Part shown: positions 1-8,845 of the stretch, one piece after another | How positions within the stretch are numbered: position 1 is the first letter of the stretch | Layout: the number at the start of each line of letters is the position of its first letter | Assembly (NCBI GenBank): GCA_002104985.1 | Contig: MCGO01000290.1 | Coordinates: forward strand, 1-39,052 | Direction of reading: 5' to 3' | Origin: Rhizoclosmatium globosum | Taxonomy: Eukaryota; Chytridiomycota; Chytridiomycetes; Chytridiales; Chytriomycetaceae | DNA: 39,052 nt | Notes under the pieces: generated by a model | What the model was told of the DNA's origin: nothing | The model's input: the letters and a program-made list of their open reading frames with translations, nothing else | Databases searched by the model: none | Position numbers and translations under genes: made by a program

Positions 1-336
1 CATGTCTGGTTTGCGCAGTGGATGGCTGGCTTTGGGTGGTTCGGCGTGCGTGTTGGAGTTGGTGTTGGACGGGTTCGTTCGAGGGCTCTTGTTCTCATTG
101 CGACCCTTTGATGCCTTTCTTTTAGCACCCGCCAGAGCACAATAGTCACGTTTAAAACACTCACAAACAACGATGATCGCATGCTCGAGTTCGGCCCTGT
201 AACTTGGGAAACCGGTTTCTTCAGGGCAAAGAGGCTTCAGGAAGTAGTACAGCTCAGCAAGTTGCGGCTTTCGAAGCATCTTCAGTCGCATTCTTGACTC
301 CATAATGCTCGTCACATTCGCTTCGGTGAGTCCCAT
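1..336 (-). CDS. partial SAP-like protein, 5' end only (cut by window edge)
   Basis: The frame is open from an ATG at 336 down to the first base of the window (112 codons, no stop), so only the N-terminus is present. Residues 1-65 look like a small helical domain with the core LRKPQLAELYYFLKP followed by a second helix (RAELEHAIIVVCECF). After that come about 45 residues rich in Ser, Asn, Pro and Lys, which are probably disordered. The helical part weakly resembles the SAP-like first exon of the PIAS-type gene at 2341 and its broken copy at 1933: Leu-rich helix, short polar loop, then helix. By inference this is another gene of that family, pointing the opposite way. No intron is visible. The first in-frame ATG near the frame's natural beginning was taken as the start. 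Confidence 0.45.
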   Translation of the reverse strand, partial: MGLTEANVTSIMESRMRLKMLRKPQLAELYYFLKPLCPEETGFPSYRAELEHAIIVVCECFKRDYCALAGAKRKASKGRNENKSPRTNPSNTNSNTHAEPPKASHPLRKPDM

Positions 337-690
337 GGACAATGCAGCGTCTGAGTTTGCTGTCGGGTGAGAAGTATTGGATTCATTTGGGGATGAAAAA
401 CAAGTAAATAACAAGCAGAAAATGTTGATTAACAACCATAAATAGCAGACTAAAAATTTCTTACGCGAAATTAGTATCCCCTTGCATTTCATTTCTCTTT
501 GCTAATTTCGACAGCACCAGTTGCTTGAAACTGGCTCAGCTCTTCGATTGACACTCGAAACGCCTGCAAACTGCTTTATAACGCGTTCTGCGACAAAGAT
601 TTTAAGTGGTATGATTGCGTCAGTCTGCTATAGTCTACGTTCTAATAATATTAAAAAGTATTATCATGTAACATCATTCTCCACCACAAC
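337..690. other. intergenic, upstream of the partial gene and tRNA-Cys copy
   Basis: AT-rich spacer between the minus-strand partial gene and the tRNA-Cys-like copy. I see no open frame of useful length. It presumably holds the promoter of the minus-strand gene. The stretch near 640-670 is very AT-rich. Confidence 0.4.
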
Positions 691-752
691 GGACTGGTAG
701 CTCAGTGGTAGCGTAGGACTGCAAATCCCGAGGCCGCGGGCTCAACCCCCCG
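691..752 (+). pseudogene. decayed tRNA-Cys (GCA) copy
   Basis: This is a near-identical copy of the tRNA-Cys at 1001-1071 on the other strand. The 5' acceptor arm, anticodon loop CTGCAAA and T arm are recognisable. Two bases are missing from the 3' side of the D stem (GGTAGCG against GGTAGAGCG). The 3' acceptor strand, CCGGTCC in the intact gene, has been replaced by unrelated sequence, so the acceptor stem cannot form. It is therefore almost certainly not a working tRNA. It forms the left end of an inverted repeat. Confidence 0.8.
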
Positions 753-1000
753 TCTTTAGATGGAGGGCAAGAAGGAGGAAGGGAAGTTGAAGATGTGGGA
801 TTTGACGGACAACACCGTCTATTTTCTGTGATTGTCAAATCGTGAAAGAAGCAAGGTTCACACAGGAAAGTCTCGATCGTGCGGTGCTACGCTGCCTTTA
901 TGACAAACAGGACCACGTTACGGAAAATTGGCGGTGTGGCACTGTTAGTCAAAAAACCCTCCAACTCCCCTACTCCTTCTTCTCCCGCCCTCCGTCAAAA

Positions 1001-1071
1001 GGACCGGGCGGGGGTTGAGCCCGCGGCCTCGGGATTTGCAGTCCTACGCTCTACCACTGAGCTACCAGTCC
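1001..1071 (-). tRNA. tRNA-Cys (anticodon GCA)
   Basis: Read on the minus strand, the cloverleaf is complete. The 7-bp acceptor stem pairs GGACTGG with CCGGTCC (one G-T pair). The D stem is GCTC/GAGC. The anticodon loop CTGCAAA carries GCA. The T arm is GCGGG-CTCAACC-CCCGC. There is one A-C mismatch in the anticodon stem. No intron is present. A T-run lies just 3' of the gene (TTTT after the acceptor), as expected for RNA polymerase III termination. Confidence 0.85.
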
Positions 1072-1932
1072 TTGGTTAAATGTTGTGATTAAGTGTTATT
1101 GAATCGGTTTAATTGCAAATGTCCTGATCAACAAGGAGCTATGCATCCAGTACGCGATCCAAATTCTGTGCAAGATGTGTTTATTGCATGGTTGTTTTAA
1201 CTCAGCTTGTTTGTTTTTACGTTCTGATAGTTAAAAACAAAAGGTTGAATCCATGCTAAAGGATTTGTTGTTGCAATCATAAAGAAACGAGATGATCGAG
1301 TCTTCTTCCAAGTGAATCAATCGAGTATAACGCTTTCACACACATCAACCCGACATTCTTTAGATTTTGTGAATGGGATTCTTTGAATTGACGTCAAGCT
1401 TCAAAGTTTGCAAAACCAGTCATTCCTTCATCCATCCAATCATTCTTTGATTTATGTAAGTAAAATCATTTGCATCCGATCTATGCTAAGTGTGCGTTTT
1501 GTGTGTCATTTGTTACAACAGCTTCGTCTTACGTCTCTGTTCACATTGTGGAAATCTTCAAAGCGTTTCTTACGATTCCTTTTCTCGCATTTCTTCTGGG
1601 AAACGTTACCAAAAATACCTTCTTAGAATTCAAACAATCATTCAAAATTCGCGATATTGGGATGCACTTTCAGAGTCTTTTGATGATATAGGGCTACTGA
1701 CAAGATTGCTCAACATCAAAGTGGTCTTTTGAGCCACAAGTTGGGTTGATGTTTGAGCCACAAGTTTGGCTTTGAGACAAGGAATCTTTCGGGTTTCGGC
1801 ATAAGACACTTCAACTTTCGGAGATAGAGATGAATTTAACCGATTTTATTTTAGCAGTTGGCTCTCATAAGCTCAACTCTGACCAAGTGAAATTATGCCG
1901 CCAATTCGCAATCATTCCAACAATCCTGCAGG
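1072..1932. other. intergenic, no supported gene
   Basis: The short open frames here overlap one another, lack family features and use ordinary AT-rich sequence, so I call none of them. A short ATG frame starts at 1830 and stops before the SAP-like copy at 1933; it could be a 5' exon of that copy, but I cannot support a splice. A 15-nt direct repeat is listed separately. Confidence 0.4.
1728..1766. repeat. 15-nt direct repeat
   Basis: TTTGAGCCACAAGTT occurs twice, starting at 1728 and at 1752. It could be a small local duplication or a paired binding site. It lies about 170-200 nt upstream of the SAP-like copy at 1933. Confidence 0.5.
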
Positions 1933-2279
1933 ATGCTTGGCCAGTCATTAACATTGAATGACTTGCAGCAAATTGCCAAGCTTACTGGAAGGACAGTAGC
2001 AGATGTTCGTTGGTATTTGAGCGGACCAGTGAGCATTCCCAAGTTCGGATAGACGATTTGCAAGCCGTCTGCAGCTACTTTCGAGAGCACTTCGCGGACC
2101 AATTAAATTCTATATCAGCGGCAAAGGGAAAGCGACTATCCAAAGGACAATGGGTATGCTTACTACGAGCCATGTTGTTTGGATGCCTGTATCGATATCC
2201 CGGAGGTATGGATCACGAAGCCAGTGTTGAAACGCACGCAGCAGTAGGGGAAGCATGTCGCCACATTGATACTCTATAG
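1933..2279 (+). pseudogene. broken duplicate of the SAP-like first exon of the PIAS-type gene
   Basis: The first part (from ATG 1933) reads LTLNDLQQIAKLTGRTVADV. The second part, in another frame, reads RIDDLQAVCSYFREHF then QWVCLLRAMLFGCLYR. Together they follow, in order, the first exon of the next gene (LTSSDLSHLSLRLGRSFNDV, RISDLRTIKAVLENK, VVVCYVQAMLYGPLYK). The frames join only if one base is added, most simply in the CCC at about 2034-2036. After the homologous exon there is no zinc-finger, PINIT or SP-RING exon before the next gene starts at 2341. This therefore looks like a tandem duplication of the 5' exon only. The frame break may be a sequencing error, but the missing remainder is real. 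Confidence 0.6.
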
Positions 2280-2340
2280 TACCTGTTCAGTGTTATAATA
2301 AGGAACAAACAAATACCGAATAACAAATCATTTCACTCCA

Positions 2341-4807
2341 ATGAGTCGGTGTGCAGCATCGCAACTAACCTCGTCTGATCTGAGCCATCTGTCGCTGCGC
2401 CTTGGCCGGTCCTTCAACGACGTGCGGCACTTTCTGTCGCCGCAGCGGCTGTACCAGTTGCGTATTTCAGATCTTCGAACAATCAAGGCGGTGCTCGAGA
2501 ACAAGATCGGAGCTGACGACCGCGACTCGTTCAGCATGCCACGTGCGCATCTGTCGTCATCGGCGGCGAAGTCCGTTGTTGTGTGTTATGTTCAGGCGAT
2601 GTTGTATGGGCCGCTGTACAAGTAGGTGTTTGTTGGTTGTTGGGAGTACTCATTCAAACTATCATTCAAACTATCATTCAATCAAAGATATCCATCCGGG
2701 CCTGTCCATCCCGCAGGTCCAAGTGCAACGGCTGCGGTCCAGGCCGCCACCCGTCACATCAGTCTGCTCACTCCAACACCCAACCACCGCCCGTCGCTGC
2801 AAAGACTCCCATGGGCCCTTGTCCATCTTGTTTTAAACACTTAAAACTATCTCAGAAGTGTGCATCATGTCCCACTAGAGCCTGCTCGGCTCAGTGCATC
2901 ATTTCTCATGCCAGGAACGCCCACCCACCTCCAGCACCTCCCATATCTGCTCCTGAAGTTTCAGACACGCTCCTTCCTCCTTTCATAGCATCAATCAATA
3001 ACGCACATGCTTCAACAACGGCGTTTTTAGCACTCCTCAAAACTTCAACAACTCCTCAAGCTTCCATCAACAATACGATCCCGCCACCTCATCATATCGC
3101 TTTCGATTTGTCATTAGAAACAATGTATATGCTTATGGAAAAGGCTGGAAACACGTTTGGGATGCGCAATGGGGTCAGTATGGTTTGGTACTTTCATCCA
3201 ACTGGAGGATCACTGCCCTACGCTACATGCCGTCTTTTAATTGAAGGAGTCACCACTCCCGGATACCCCATTCCACTAATTCAGTCACTGTCACCTGTAA
3301 GCCAGATTCTTGGTCGACACAACCCAACACATCTTAACCATGACAACTTCTTAAACAAAGGGACTCACGAAAATCGATGTAACGCCATCGTTGAAACCAT
3401 TGCTTCCTGCTCTGTTTCGAGAATATGAAGCACGAAAATGTCCGAAAGTTACTCTCTCAATCACATTCAATTCAACTGTCCACCTCACGTCAATACAAAC
3501 AATGTTGCTGTTCAGCGGCGACTATTACCCTCCGAGTCTGTCGGGAAAATGTATATCGCGTTGATTGAGAATCGGCGAGGGAAACCTCTTGAAGACGATG
3601 AATTATTCGGAAAGGCTGAAACGAACTCGAGCATTCCAGAGCCATCAAATAATATCGATACAGAATCGAAAAATGTTGCTGAGTCGAATGTTCATGTGTC
3701 GGCCAAAGATACCATTGACAAAATATCACAAACCACTGATGAATCGAATATGCAAGCGAGTTCAGAAGCACACGACAACAAAATCAGTTCAGAATCATCA
3801 AATAATACCTCAAATGTTCAAGAATCAGCTAACAATACCGCCAATACATTGCCTTCACTGCCACTTCCTTCTCTAACCCTTTCTTCTCAATCCCTACCGC
3901 CACAAACTCTTCCATCTCTCCCACTGCCGTCACAAGAAAAACCTGCCCCGTCTCTTCCGACTTTAAGTCCTCCTTCACCACCACTTCCACCTCCACCACC
4001 CCTTCCTCAATGTCATCGACATTATCCACACCAAATCTTCAAAAACAAAACCTTCCCTCATCAGATTCACCTCCCCTCAAAGGACTCTCCACAGCCCCCA
4101 AAACCCCATACAACCTCCTCACCCTCCAAACCCTCCTCCTCTCCCTCCCAGACCCAACAACCAAACCACCCACACACCCACTCCCCACACAAACAGACGA
4201 CCTAACAATCCTCGACTCAACCGTCCCCTTCACATGCCCACTCTCCCTCGTCCGCATCCAACACCCTACAAAGGGCCCTCACTGCACACACAAACAGACC
4301 TTTGACGCACAAGTCTTCCTCGCATTCAACGAGCGCAAAGACCCGAGCACGTGGAAATGCCCTGTTTGTAGTAAAGCGATTGTTGGGGGTGCTACCGGGC
4401 TTGTCATTGATGTGTCCATGTGTCGGTTGTTGAGGAAGTATCCGGGTGTGGATCGGTGTATTGTTCATCCCGATGGAAGGGACGAGGCGGTTAGTTGTGG
4501 TGAGAGTGTGGGTGGTGGGAGTAAACGGGAGGAGGAGGGGGTTGTTGTTGTGGGAGATGGTGGTGGTGGTAGTAGTGGAAGGAAGGAGAAGGGGAAAAGA
4601 GGGGTTGAGGAGGTGATTGTGATTGATAGTGATGATTCGGAGGGTGGGAGTGATGAAGAAGATGCGGAGCCATTGGCAAAGAGGCTGAGAGTTCCTGTTA
4701 CGGGAGGGCCTTTGGGAACGATTGTTGCTACTCCAAAAGTTGTGTATGAGACGGTGACGAGTGTGGGAGAAGGGGGAAAGATTGTGGAGACTATTGTGAT
4801 TGATTGA
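2341..4807 (+). CDS. PIAS/Siz-type SUMO E3 ligase (SP-RING protein)
   Basis: Likely a nuclear ligase that moves SUMO from the Ubc9-type E2 to substrates. Exon 1 (2341-2621) holds an SAP-like domain. Intron 2622-2716 follows. Exon 2 (2717-3296) has a Cys-rich segment (CNGC, CPSC, CASC) and the start of a PINIT-like region. After intron 3297-3360, the third exon continues PINIT with KIDVTPSLKPLLPAL and KVTLSITFNSTV. A Ser/Asn/Pro-rich linker leads to the SP-RING (4235-4370), which has C, CTH and CPVC zinc ligands and the TFDA and WKCPVC hallmarks. Downstream, EEVIVIDSDDSE (about 4607-4642) is a SUMO-interacting motif followed by acidic residues, and the protein ends in IVETIVID, a possible second one. 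Two frame changes (near 3546-3549, and between about 3830 and 4006) each need one added base in a homopolymer. They are probably sequence errors; the second could instead be an intron. Confidence 0.8.
2651..2682 (+). repeat. 12-nt tandem repeat inside intron 1
   Basis: CATTCAAACTAT is repeated twice in full, with a partial third unit (CATTCAAT). It lies inside the first intron of the SUMO ligase gene and does not affect the coding frame. Confidence 0.7.
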
Positions 4808-5158
4808 TGCCAGTTGTGGTTTTTATACTTGTGTCTGAATCTTAGCCTGCGCATTTATTGAATAGTTCGTTGTTGTAGTCTTATATACTGATGTCTGGCA
4901 TGTCGTCTAACGCCGAGTAAAGGGCAGTTTTTGCGAACTTCTTTGTCTCCGACTATGGTTGGAGATGCATCGGCTGAAAAATACCGAAATTGGAGATTTG
5001 GTAAAAGTTTTGGCCGAGAACCGCTCGAATTCCCGAGAATCGACATGGAGATTGTGTCTGATAGGCGACTTTGATGCCGATGCGTCCCAATTTGGTTAAA
5101 AGGAGCGGCTGGTCAAACTTGCTGACACTCAAACACAACTCAATTATACAACACCACA
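4808..5158. other. intergenic between SUMO ligase and zinc-cluster gene
   Basis: This interval holds the 3' flank of the SUMO ligase gene and the promoter side of the regulator at 5159. No coding or RNA feature is recognisable. The last 30 nt before the ATG are A/C-rich, as in a fungal leader. Confidence 0.4.
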
Positions 5159-5779
5159 ATGCCAGCCCGTCTCACAGCCTGTCAACAATGTCGATCTCAT
5201 CGCAAACGATGCCGTCCAAGTCCTAATGGATGCGAGCGATGTCTTCGACTTGGAACCCCACATCTATGTGACATGCAACGTGTGAATCAACGAAAACAAT
5301 GGATTGATCTACGATGTCGACCACATCAAAAACAGAAGCTACAGCGTCACACTCAAAAAGCCCAACAACAGCAAGAACAGCCAACCCAACATTCGCCTCA
5401 ACAGTTTTCACCATTATGTGCTTTGGATCAAATTATGAATGCGGCGGAGACCTCTATGGCTGATTGGGAGACAAATAGTGGGTGGAACGTTGAGTACCTT
5501 CAACAACAATCACATACACTGTCGCAATTACAGCCTGCATCATATAACTCATATACATGGCCGAACAGTTTGAATAGTTATGAATCGTTTGAGTGTCTCT
5601 CGAATCCAAGTCCTGCTGGCCAACACTCAATGTCACCAGACACATGTGGATTACCATCTTCCCCAACTTTTCCAGATTACTCTGCATTGAATGCTCCCTT
5701 AACTAATCTAACACTATCAAGCTCAGAGCAGGATACAATATTCTCAAACTTTGAAAACACCAATTTGTGTCAACAATGA
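5159..5779 (+). CDS. small Zn2Cys6 zinc-cluster transcription regulator
   Basis: Single exon, 206 aa. Residues about 8-37 form a Gal4-type binuclear zinc cluster with spacing C-x2-C-x6-C-x6-C-x2-C-x8-C (CQQCRSHRKRC, then CERCLRLGTPHLC) and the usual basic residues between Cys2 and Cys3. By family this binds DNA in the nucleus. The rest is low-complexity: a Gln-rich segment (about residues 57-85) and a Ser/Asn/Pro/Thr-rich tail that may act as an activation region. The fungal middle homology domain seen in the two larger regulators in this window is absent, so it is short for the family. The leader just before the ATG is ACAACACCACA. Target genes cannot be inferred. Confidence 0.8.
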   Translation: MPARLTACQQCRSHRKRCRPSPNGCERCLRLGTPHLCDMQRVNQRKQWIDLRCRPHQKQKLQRHTQKAQQQQEQPTQHSPQQFSPLCALDQIMNAAETSMADWETNSGWNVEYLQQQSHTLSQLQPASYNSYTWPNSLNSYESFECLSNPSPAGQHSMSPDTCGLPSSPTFPDYSALNAPLTNLTLSSSEQDTIFSNFENTNLCQQ

Positions 5780-5895
5780 GGGTCATTTCTGCATACTGTA
5801 ATAAAAAAACCAATCCATTTAATTTAATTTGTTGAGTGTTGGATTACGAATCACGATATTTACGAATCACTGAACGCTTGTTTGCAAACAAAACA

Positions 5896-7015
5896 ATGAC
5901 GAAATCGTACGCAGTCAGCCTCGCGGATGTACAGGAAGCTGCAAAGCGGATCTCTGGCCATGCTCACGTCACGCCAGTCATGACGTGTGGAACGTTGGAT
6001 GACATTGCATCTGCCGGAGCTGCCACTCCACGGAAGCTGTTTTTCAAATGTGAGAACCTGTGAGTGGCGGTCATACCCCTCTTCCGGTCTTAGTACTCAA
6101 GTTATCACAGGCAGAAGGTAGGAGCCTTCAAGTTCCGTGGTGCGTACAATGCGATTTCGCAGATCCCGGAGGATCAGCGTTGGAAGGGGGTTGTTACTCA
6201 GTCTTCCGGGAACCATGCCCAAGCTGTTGCTCTTACGTGCAAGTTGCTCGGTATCAAGGCTACAATCGTGATGCCACATACTGCCCCGAAGGCAAAAGTG
6301 AATGGTGTGATTGGGTGAGTCCTGTTGCACAACTCGTATTATGATGCAAACGCCACTAAATTTATTCTCCAGATACGGCGGAAAAGTAGTCCACTGTGAA
6401 CCAACGAAAGAATCGCGTGACCAAACCGCTCAAAAGATTGTCGATGAAACTGGAGCAATCTTCATCCACCCATTCGAAAACCCACACGTTATGGCTGGTC
6501 AAGGAACGCTTATGCTCGAACTCCTTACTCAAACTCAGTCCCTCGGCACCCAGCTCGACGCTGCCATCGTCCCATGCGGAGGCGGCGGAATGTTAAGCGG
6601 AACAGCCGTCGCCGGAAAAGGAATCCAAAAAGACTTGAAAGTATTTGGCGCGGAACCTGAAAACGTGGACGACTGCAAACGCAGCTTCAAGCGTGGAGTG
6701 AAACTGTTGCAACACGAAGCAAGTGGAAAGACGATCGCGGATGGATTGATGACTGTGATTGGAGAGCCGAATTGGGATGTGATTCGCGATTACGTAGATG
6801 ATGTGTTTTCGGTGACTGAGGAGCAGATTGTGGAAGCTATGCGGCTTGTGTGGGAGAGAATGAAGGTTATTATTGAGCCTAGTGCTGCTGTCGGAGTTGC
6901 CGTCGCGTTGTTCAATGAGGACTTTAAGAAGCTGGAGGTTGAAAATGTGGGTATCGTGTTTACGGGTGGGAACTTGGATTTGGGGGTTCCGTTGCCATGG
7001 GTTTCTCGTTTATGA
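5896..7015 (+). CDS. SRY1: serine racemase / threo-3-hydroxyaspartate or threonine dehydratase (PLP fold type II)
   Basis: Three exons (5896-6059, 6111-6314, 6373-7015) joined across 51- and 58-nt introns give 336 aa, the usual length for eukaryotic serine racemase and yeast Sry1. The PLP lysine is K62 in GAFKFRGAYNAI. SSGNHAQAVA (86-95) is the substrate loop, and the Gly-rich CGGGGMLSG is the phosphate-binding loop. The C-terminal FTGGNLDLG also fits the family. By family it racemises L-serine or eliminates water or ammonia from hydroxy-amino acids in the cytosol. Sequence alone does not separate racemase from dehydratase. The start at 5896 was chosen because upstream codons in frame have no family counterpart. 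Exon junctions rebuild conserved segments without frame loss (ENLQKVGAFKF and VIGYGGKVV). Confidence 0.9.
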
Positions 7016-7158
7016 GAGATTCAGAGGAATCAAATGTAAGATTAATAAATCGGGAATTTGATGGCTTTCTCCATTCCGCTGTTTGTGCAAATGGCGTTCG
7101 AAGTTTGAGGGTCTTAACTTTACAATTTCATCGTGCATTAAACCTCATGTTACTCTTA

Positions 7159-7638
7159 TTACGCTTTCACATTGAGCAAAGATAATAGCTTCCCCTGAGA
7201 ATGCAAAGAAACAGTGTCATCACACCCTCCAATCAGCTTTCCCCCAATGTACACATACGGAACTGTTCGCTGACCCGTCAAATTCGTCAAGTAAGTTTGA
7301 ATCGCATATCCGTCGCTCCGACTGCTCAATTCAACCACTTGGAAGTCAATCTTTAAGGAAGTGAGGAGGTTCTTTACTCGGATGCAATACGGACAGGAAG
7401 CCTTCGAAACAACGACTACATGAGATGACGATAGGGCAGCATCTAATACGTCTTTGGCTTTGTCCAAGTCTGGTATTTGTTCAGCTCAAAGTGGTTCAAA
7501 CGTTGATAACCTCAACAAACCTTCTTTTGAGGGCGGTCCCTGAAGCAGACTCTGCAGAAGACCCATCGGCGACTTGCCAGTCAAGACACATATAACGAGA
7601 AGAGCAAGTGCTGCCTGAAAGATGATTGAGCTGTCCAT
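7159..7638 (-). CDS. dithiol glutaredoxin with N-terminal membrane anchor or signal
   Basis: Exon 1 (7638-7521) and exon 2 (7469-7159), with a 51-nt intron, give 142 aa. The C-terminal ~100 residues are a glutaredoxin: active site CPYC within SKASCPYCIRVKNLL, the TVPYVYIGGKLIGG cis-Pro/glutathione region, and GGCDD. By family it reduces disulphides or glutathionylated proteins using glutathione. Exon 1 encodes a hydrophobic stretch (SIIFQAALALLVICVLTG, residues 4-21), suggesting a signal anchor and an endomembrane or secretory location (inference). The glutaredoxin exon has no in-frame ATG of its own before an upstream stop, which supports the two-exon model. The gene diverges from the F-box/LRR gene with only 28 nt between start codons. 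Confidence 0.85.
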
Positions 7639-7666
7639 TTTGAGATTGTTTGATTTGATGTTGAAA
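7639..7666. promoter_or_regulatory. 28-nt divergent interval between two start codons
   Basis: This is all the sequence between the glutaredoxin ATG (minus) and the preferred F-box/LRR ATG (plus). The transcripts must overlap at their 5' ends, or promoter elements must lie inside the neighbouring genes. A further in-frame ATG at 7622 would make the coding regions overlap. Confidence 0.4.
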
Positions 7667-8760
7667 ATGTCTCAAATTGCAGAGCCTTCCATCGCAGACG
7701 TGTTCAGCCTTCTTCAAAGTAGTTTGAAGGAGCTTGCTGATGTTAAACAGTCCCTTGCAAGCCTTCAGGACAGCCACAACATCCTCAACCAGTCTTTCAA
7801 AGAACTCAACCAATCCATCAACGGAACTATGGCACGAAATCACCACAAAGTCATTCAAGACATTGAAAAGCTGCGCAATCCGACAAAGAAACACTACACT
7901 AAGTTTACGAGCCTGCCCATGGAAGTCGTTTGCAATGTCATGGCTTGGATTCATCCACAAAAAGTTTGGAAGCTCCGCGCCTTGTCCAAATCATTCAAAA
8001 CACTCTTGAGTTCATCTGGATTCGTTTCTTTGAATGTGGCTCGTTGCGTTCCATCTTTCAATCCCTCAACTTATGATTGTGAAGAATATTCTATTTGGGA
8101 TGTCGTCTTTTTTGCTGCACCAACGTTGTACCAGTCAGAATACGCTCGGAAAGTTGTGTCAAACTATTCGGCGATTGAATGGAAAGTTCCGTTTCACAGT
8201 TGTATCCCAAAAGTATGGCTTCCACATCTTACGAGTCTTACTTGGTTGGATTTGACTGATTGTGCTTTGACTGGAAATATTCCCAACGAAATTGAGTATC
8301 TAGTCAATTTGGAATGTCTTGATCTAGAAAAGAACTTATTGACTGGTGAAATTCCTCCGTCAATTGGAAAAGTTAAAAATATGAGGTATCTGCGTCTATG
8401 CAATAATGACTTGATGGGTCCTATTCCATCAGAAATTGTGAACTTAAGAAGCCTGGAAGTTTTGAGTTTAACTCTTGCAAGAAACCCATTGGTCCCAACC
8501 TACCTTCTTCCAGAACTTGGTTCCCTTTCTCGCCTTCAAAACCTAGACTTGTCATCGTGCCATTTAGTGGGGACAGTCCCAAAAGAGCTTTGCCAGCTAG
8601 AAGCGTTAGTACTCCTTCATTTACATGAAAACGAATTGGAGGACCAGTTCCGATGGCATTGAATCTGTTAAACCTGCATACATGTGATCTGGTAGGAAAT
8701 CCAAAACTTCAGTTTCCCTTTGACGTACCAGAGCACTGGTATACAGATATTGTACACTGA
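7667..8760 (+). CDS. F-box-like / plant-type leucine-rich repeat protein (frame break near 3' end)
   Basis: Order of parts: an N-terminal coiled-coil-like segment (about residues 8-70, heptads with SLLQSSLKELADVKQSLASL); an F-box-like helix set (SLPMEVVCNVMAWIHPQKVW, then KLRALSKSFKTLL); then about six LRRs of the plant type with LTGNIPNEIEYLVNLECLDL and LTGEIPPSIGKVKNMRYLRL. F-box proteins usually link a target to an SCF ubiquitin ligase; this role is inferred. The main frame stops at 8662 in mid-repeat. One extra G at 8641-8642 restores another LRR (GPVPMALNLLNLHTCDLVG) and a natural end at 8760. This is probably a sequence error. The start at 7667 was chosen over 7622 because it avoids overlap with the divergent glutaredoxin gene. 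Confidence 0.75.
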
Positions 8761-8845
8761 TATTTCTGAAATATAGCATTCTATTCTGCTTGCCATATTT
8801 CTTTGTTTTAAGTTGATTAAAAATTCACATCAATTTAAAACACGT

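Larger units (their letters stand above)
691..1071. repeat. imperfect palindrome with tRNA-Cys at both ends
   Basis: The tRNA-Cys at 1001-1071 (minus) and the decayed copy at 691-752 (plus) face each other. The similarity continues into their 3' flanks. Left-arm features (GGAGGGCAAGAAGGAGGAA, then GAAGTTGAAG, then CACCGTCTATTTTCTGT) reappear in the same order in the reverse complement of the right arm, with indels and substitutions. The arms are roughly 150 nt and meet near 875-885 with only a short centre. This shows directly that a tRNA plus its downstream flank was duplicated in inverted orientation and one copy then decayed. Confidence 0.75.

Noticed and set aside
879..1079. Open frame running into the tRNA-Cys
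   Set aside because: It lies across the tRNA and the palindrome arm; the protein has no features.
1408..1732. Three overlapping short open frames on the plus strand
   Set aside because: They overlap each other in different frames, begin with non-ATG codons in part, and show no domain or codon pattern of the neighbouring genes.
2651..2682. Possible CRISPR-like repeat
   Set aside because: The units are 12 nt and abut one another with no spacers. This is a simple tandem repeat in an intron.
7496..7960. Minus-strand open frame of 154 codons
   Set aside because: It is the antisense of the F-box/LRR 5' end and runs through the glutaredoxin exon in another frame.
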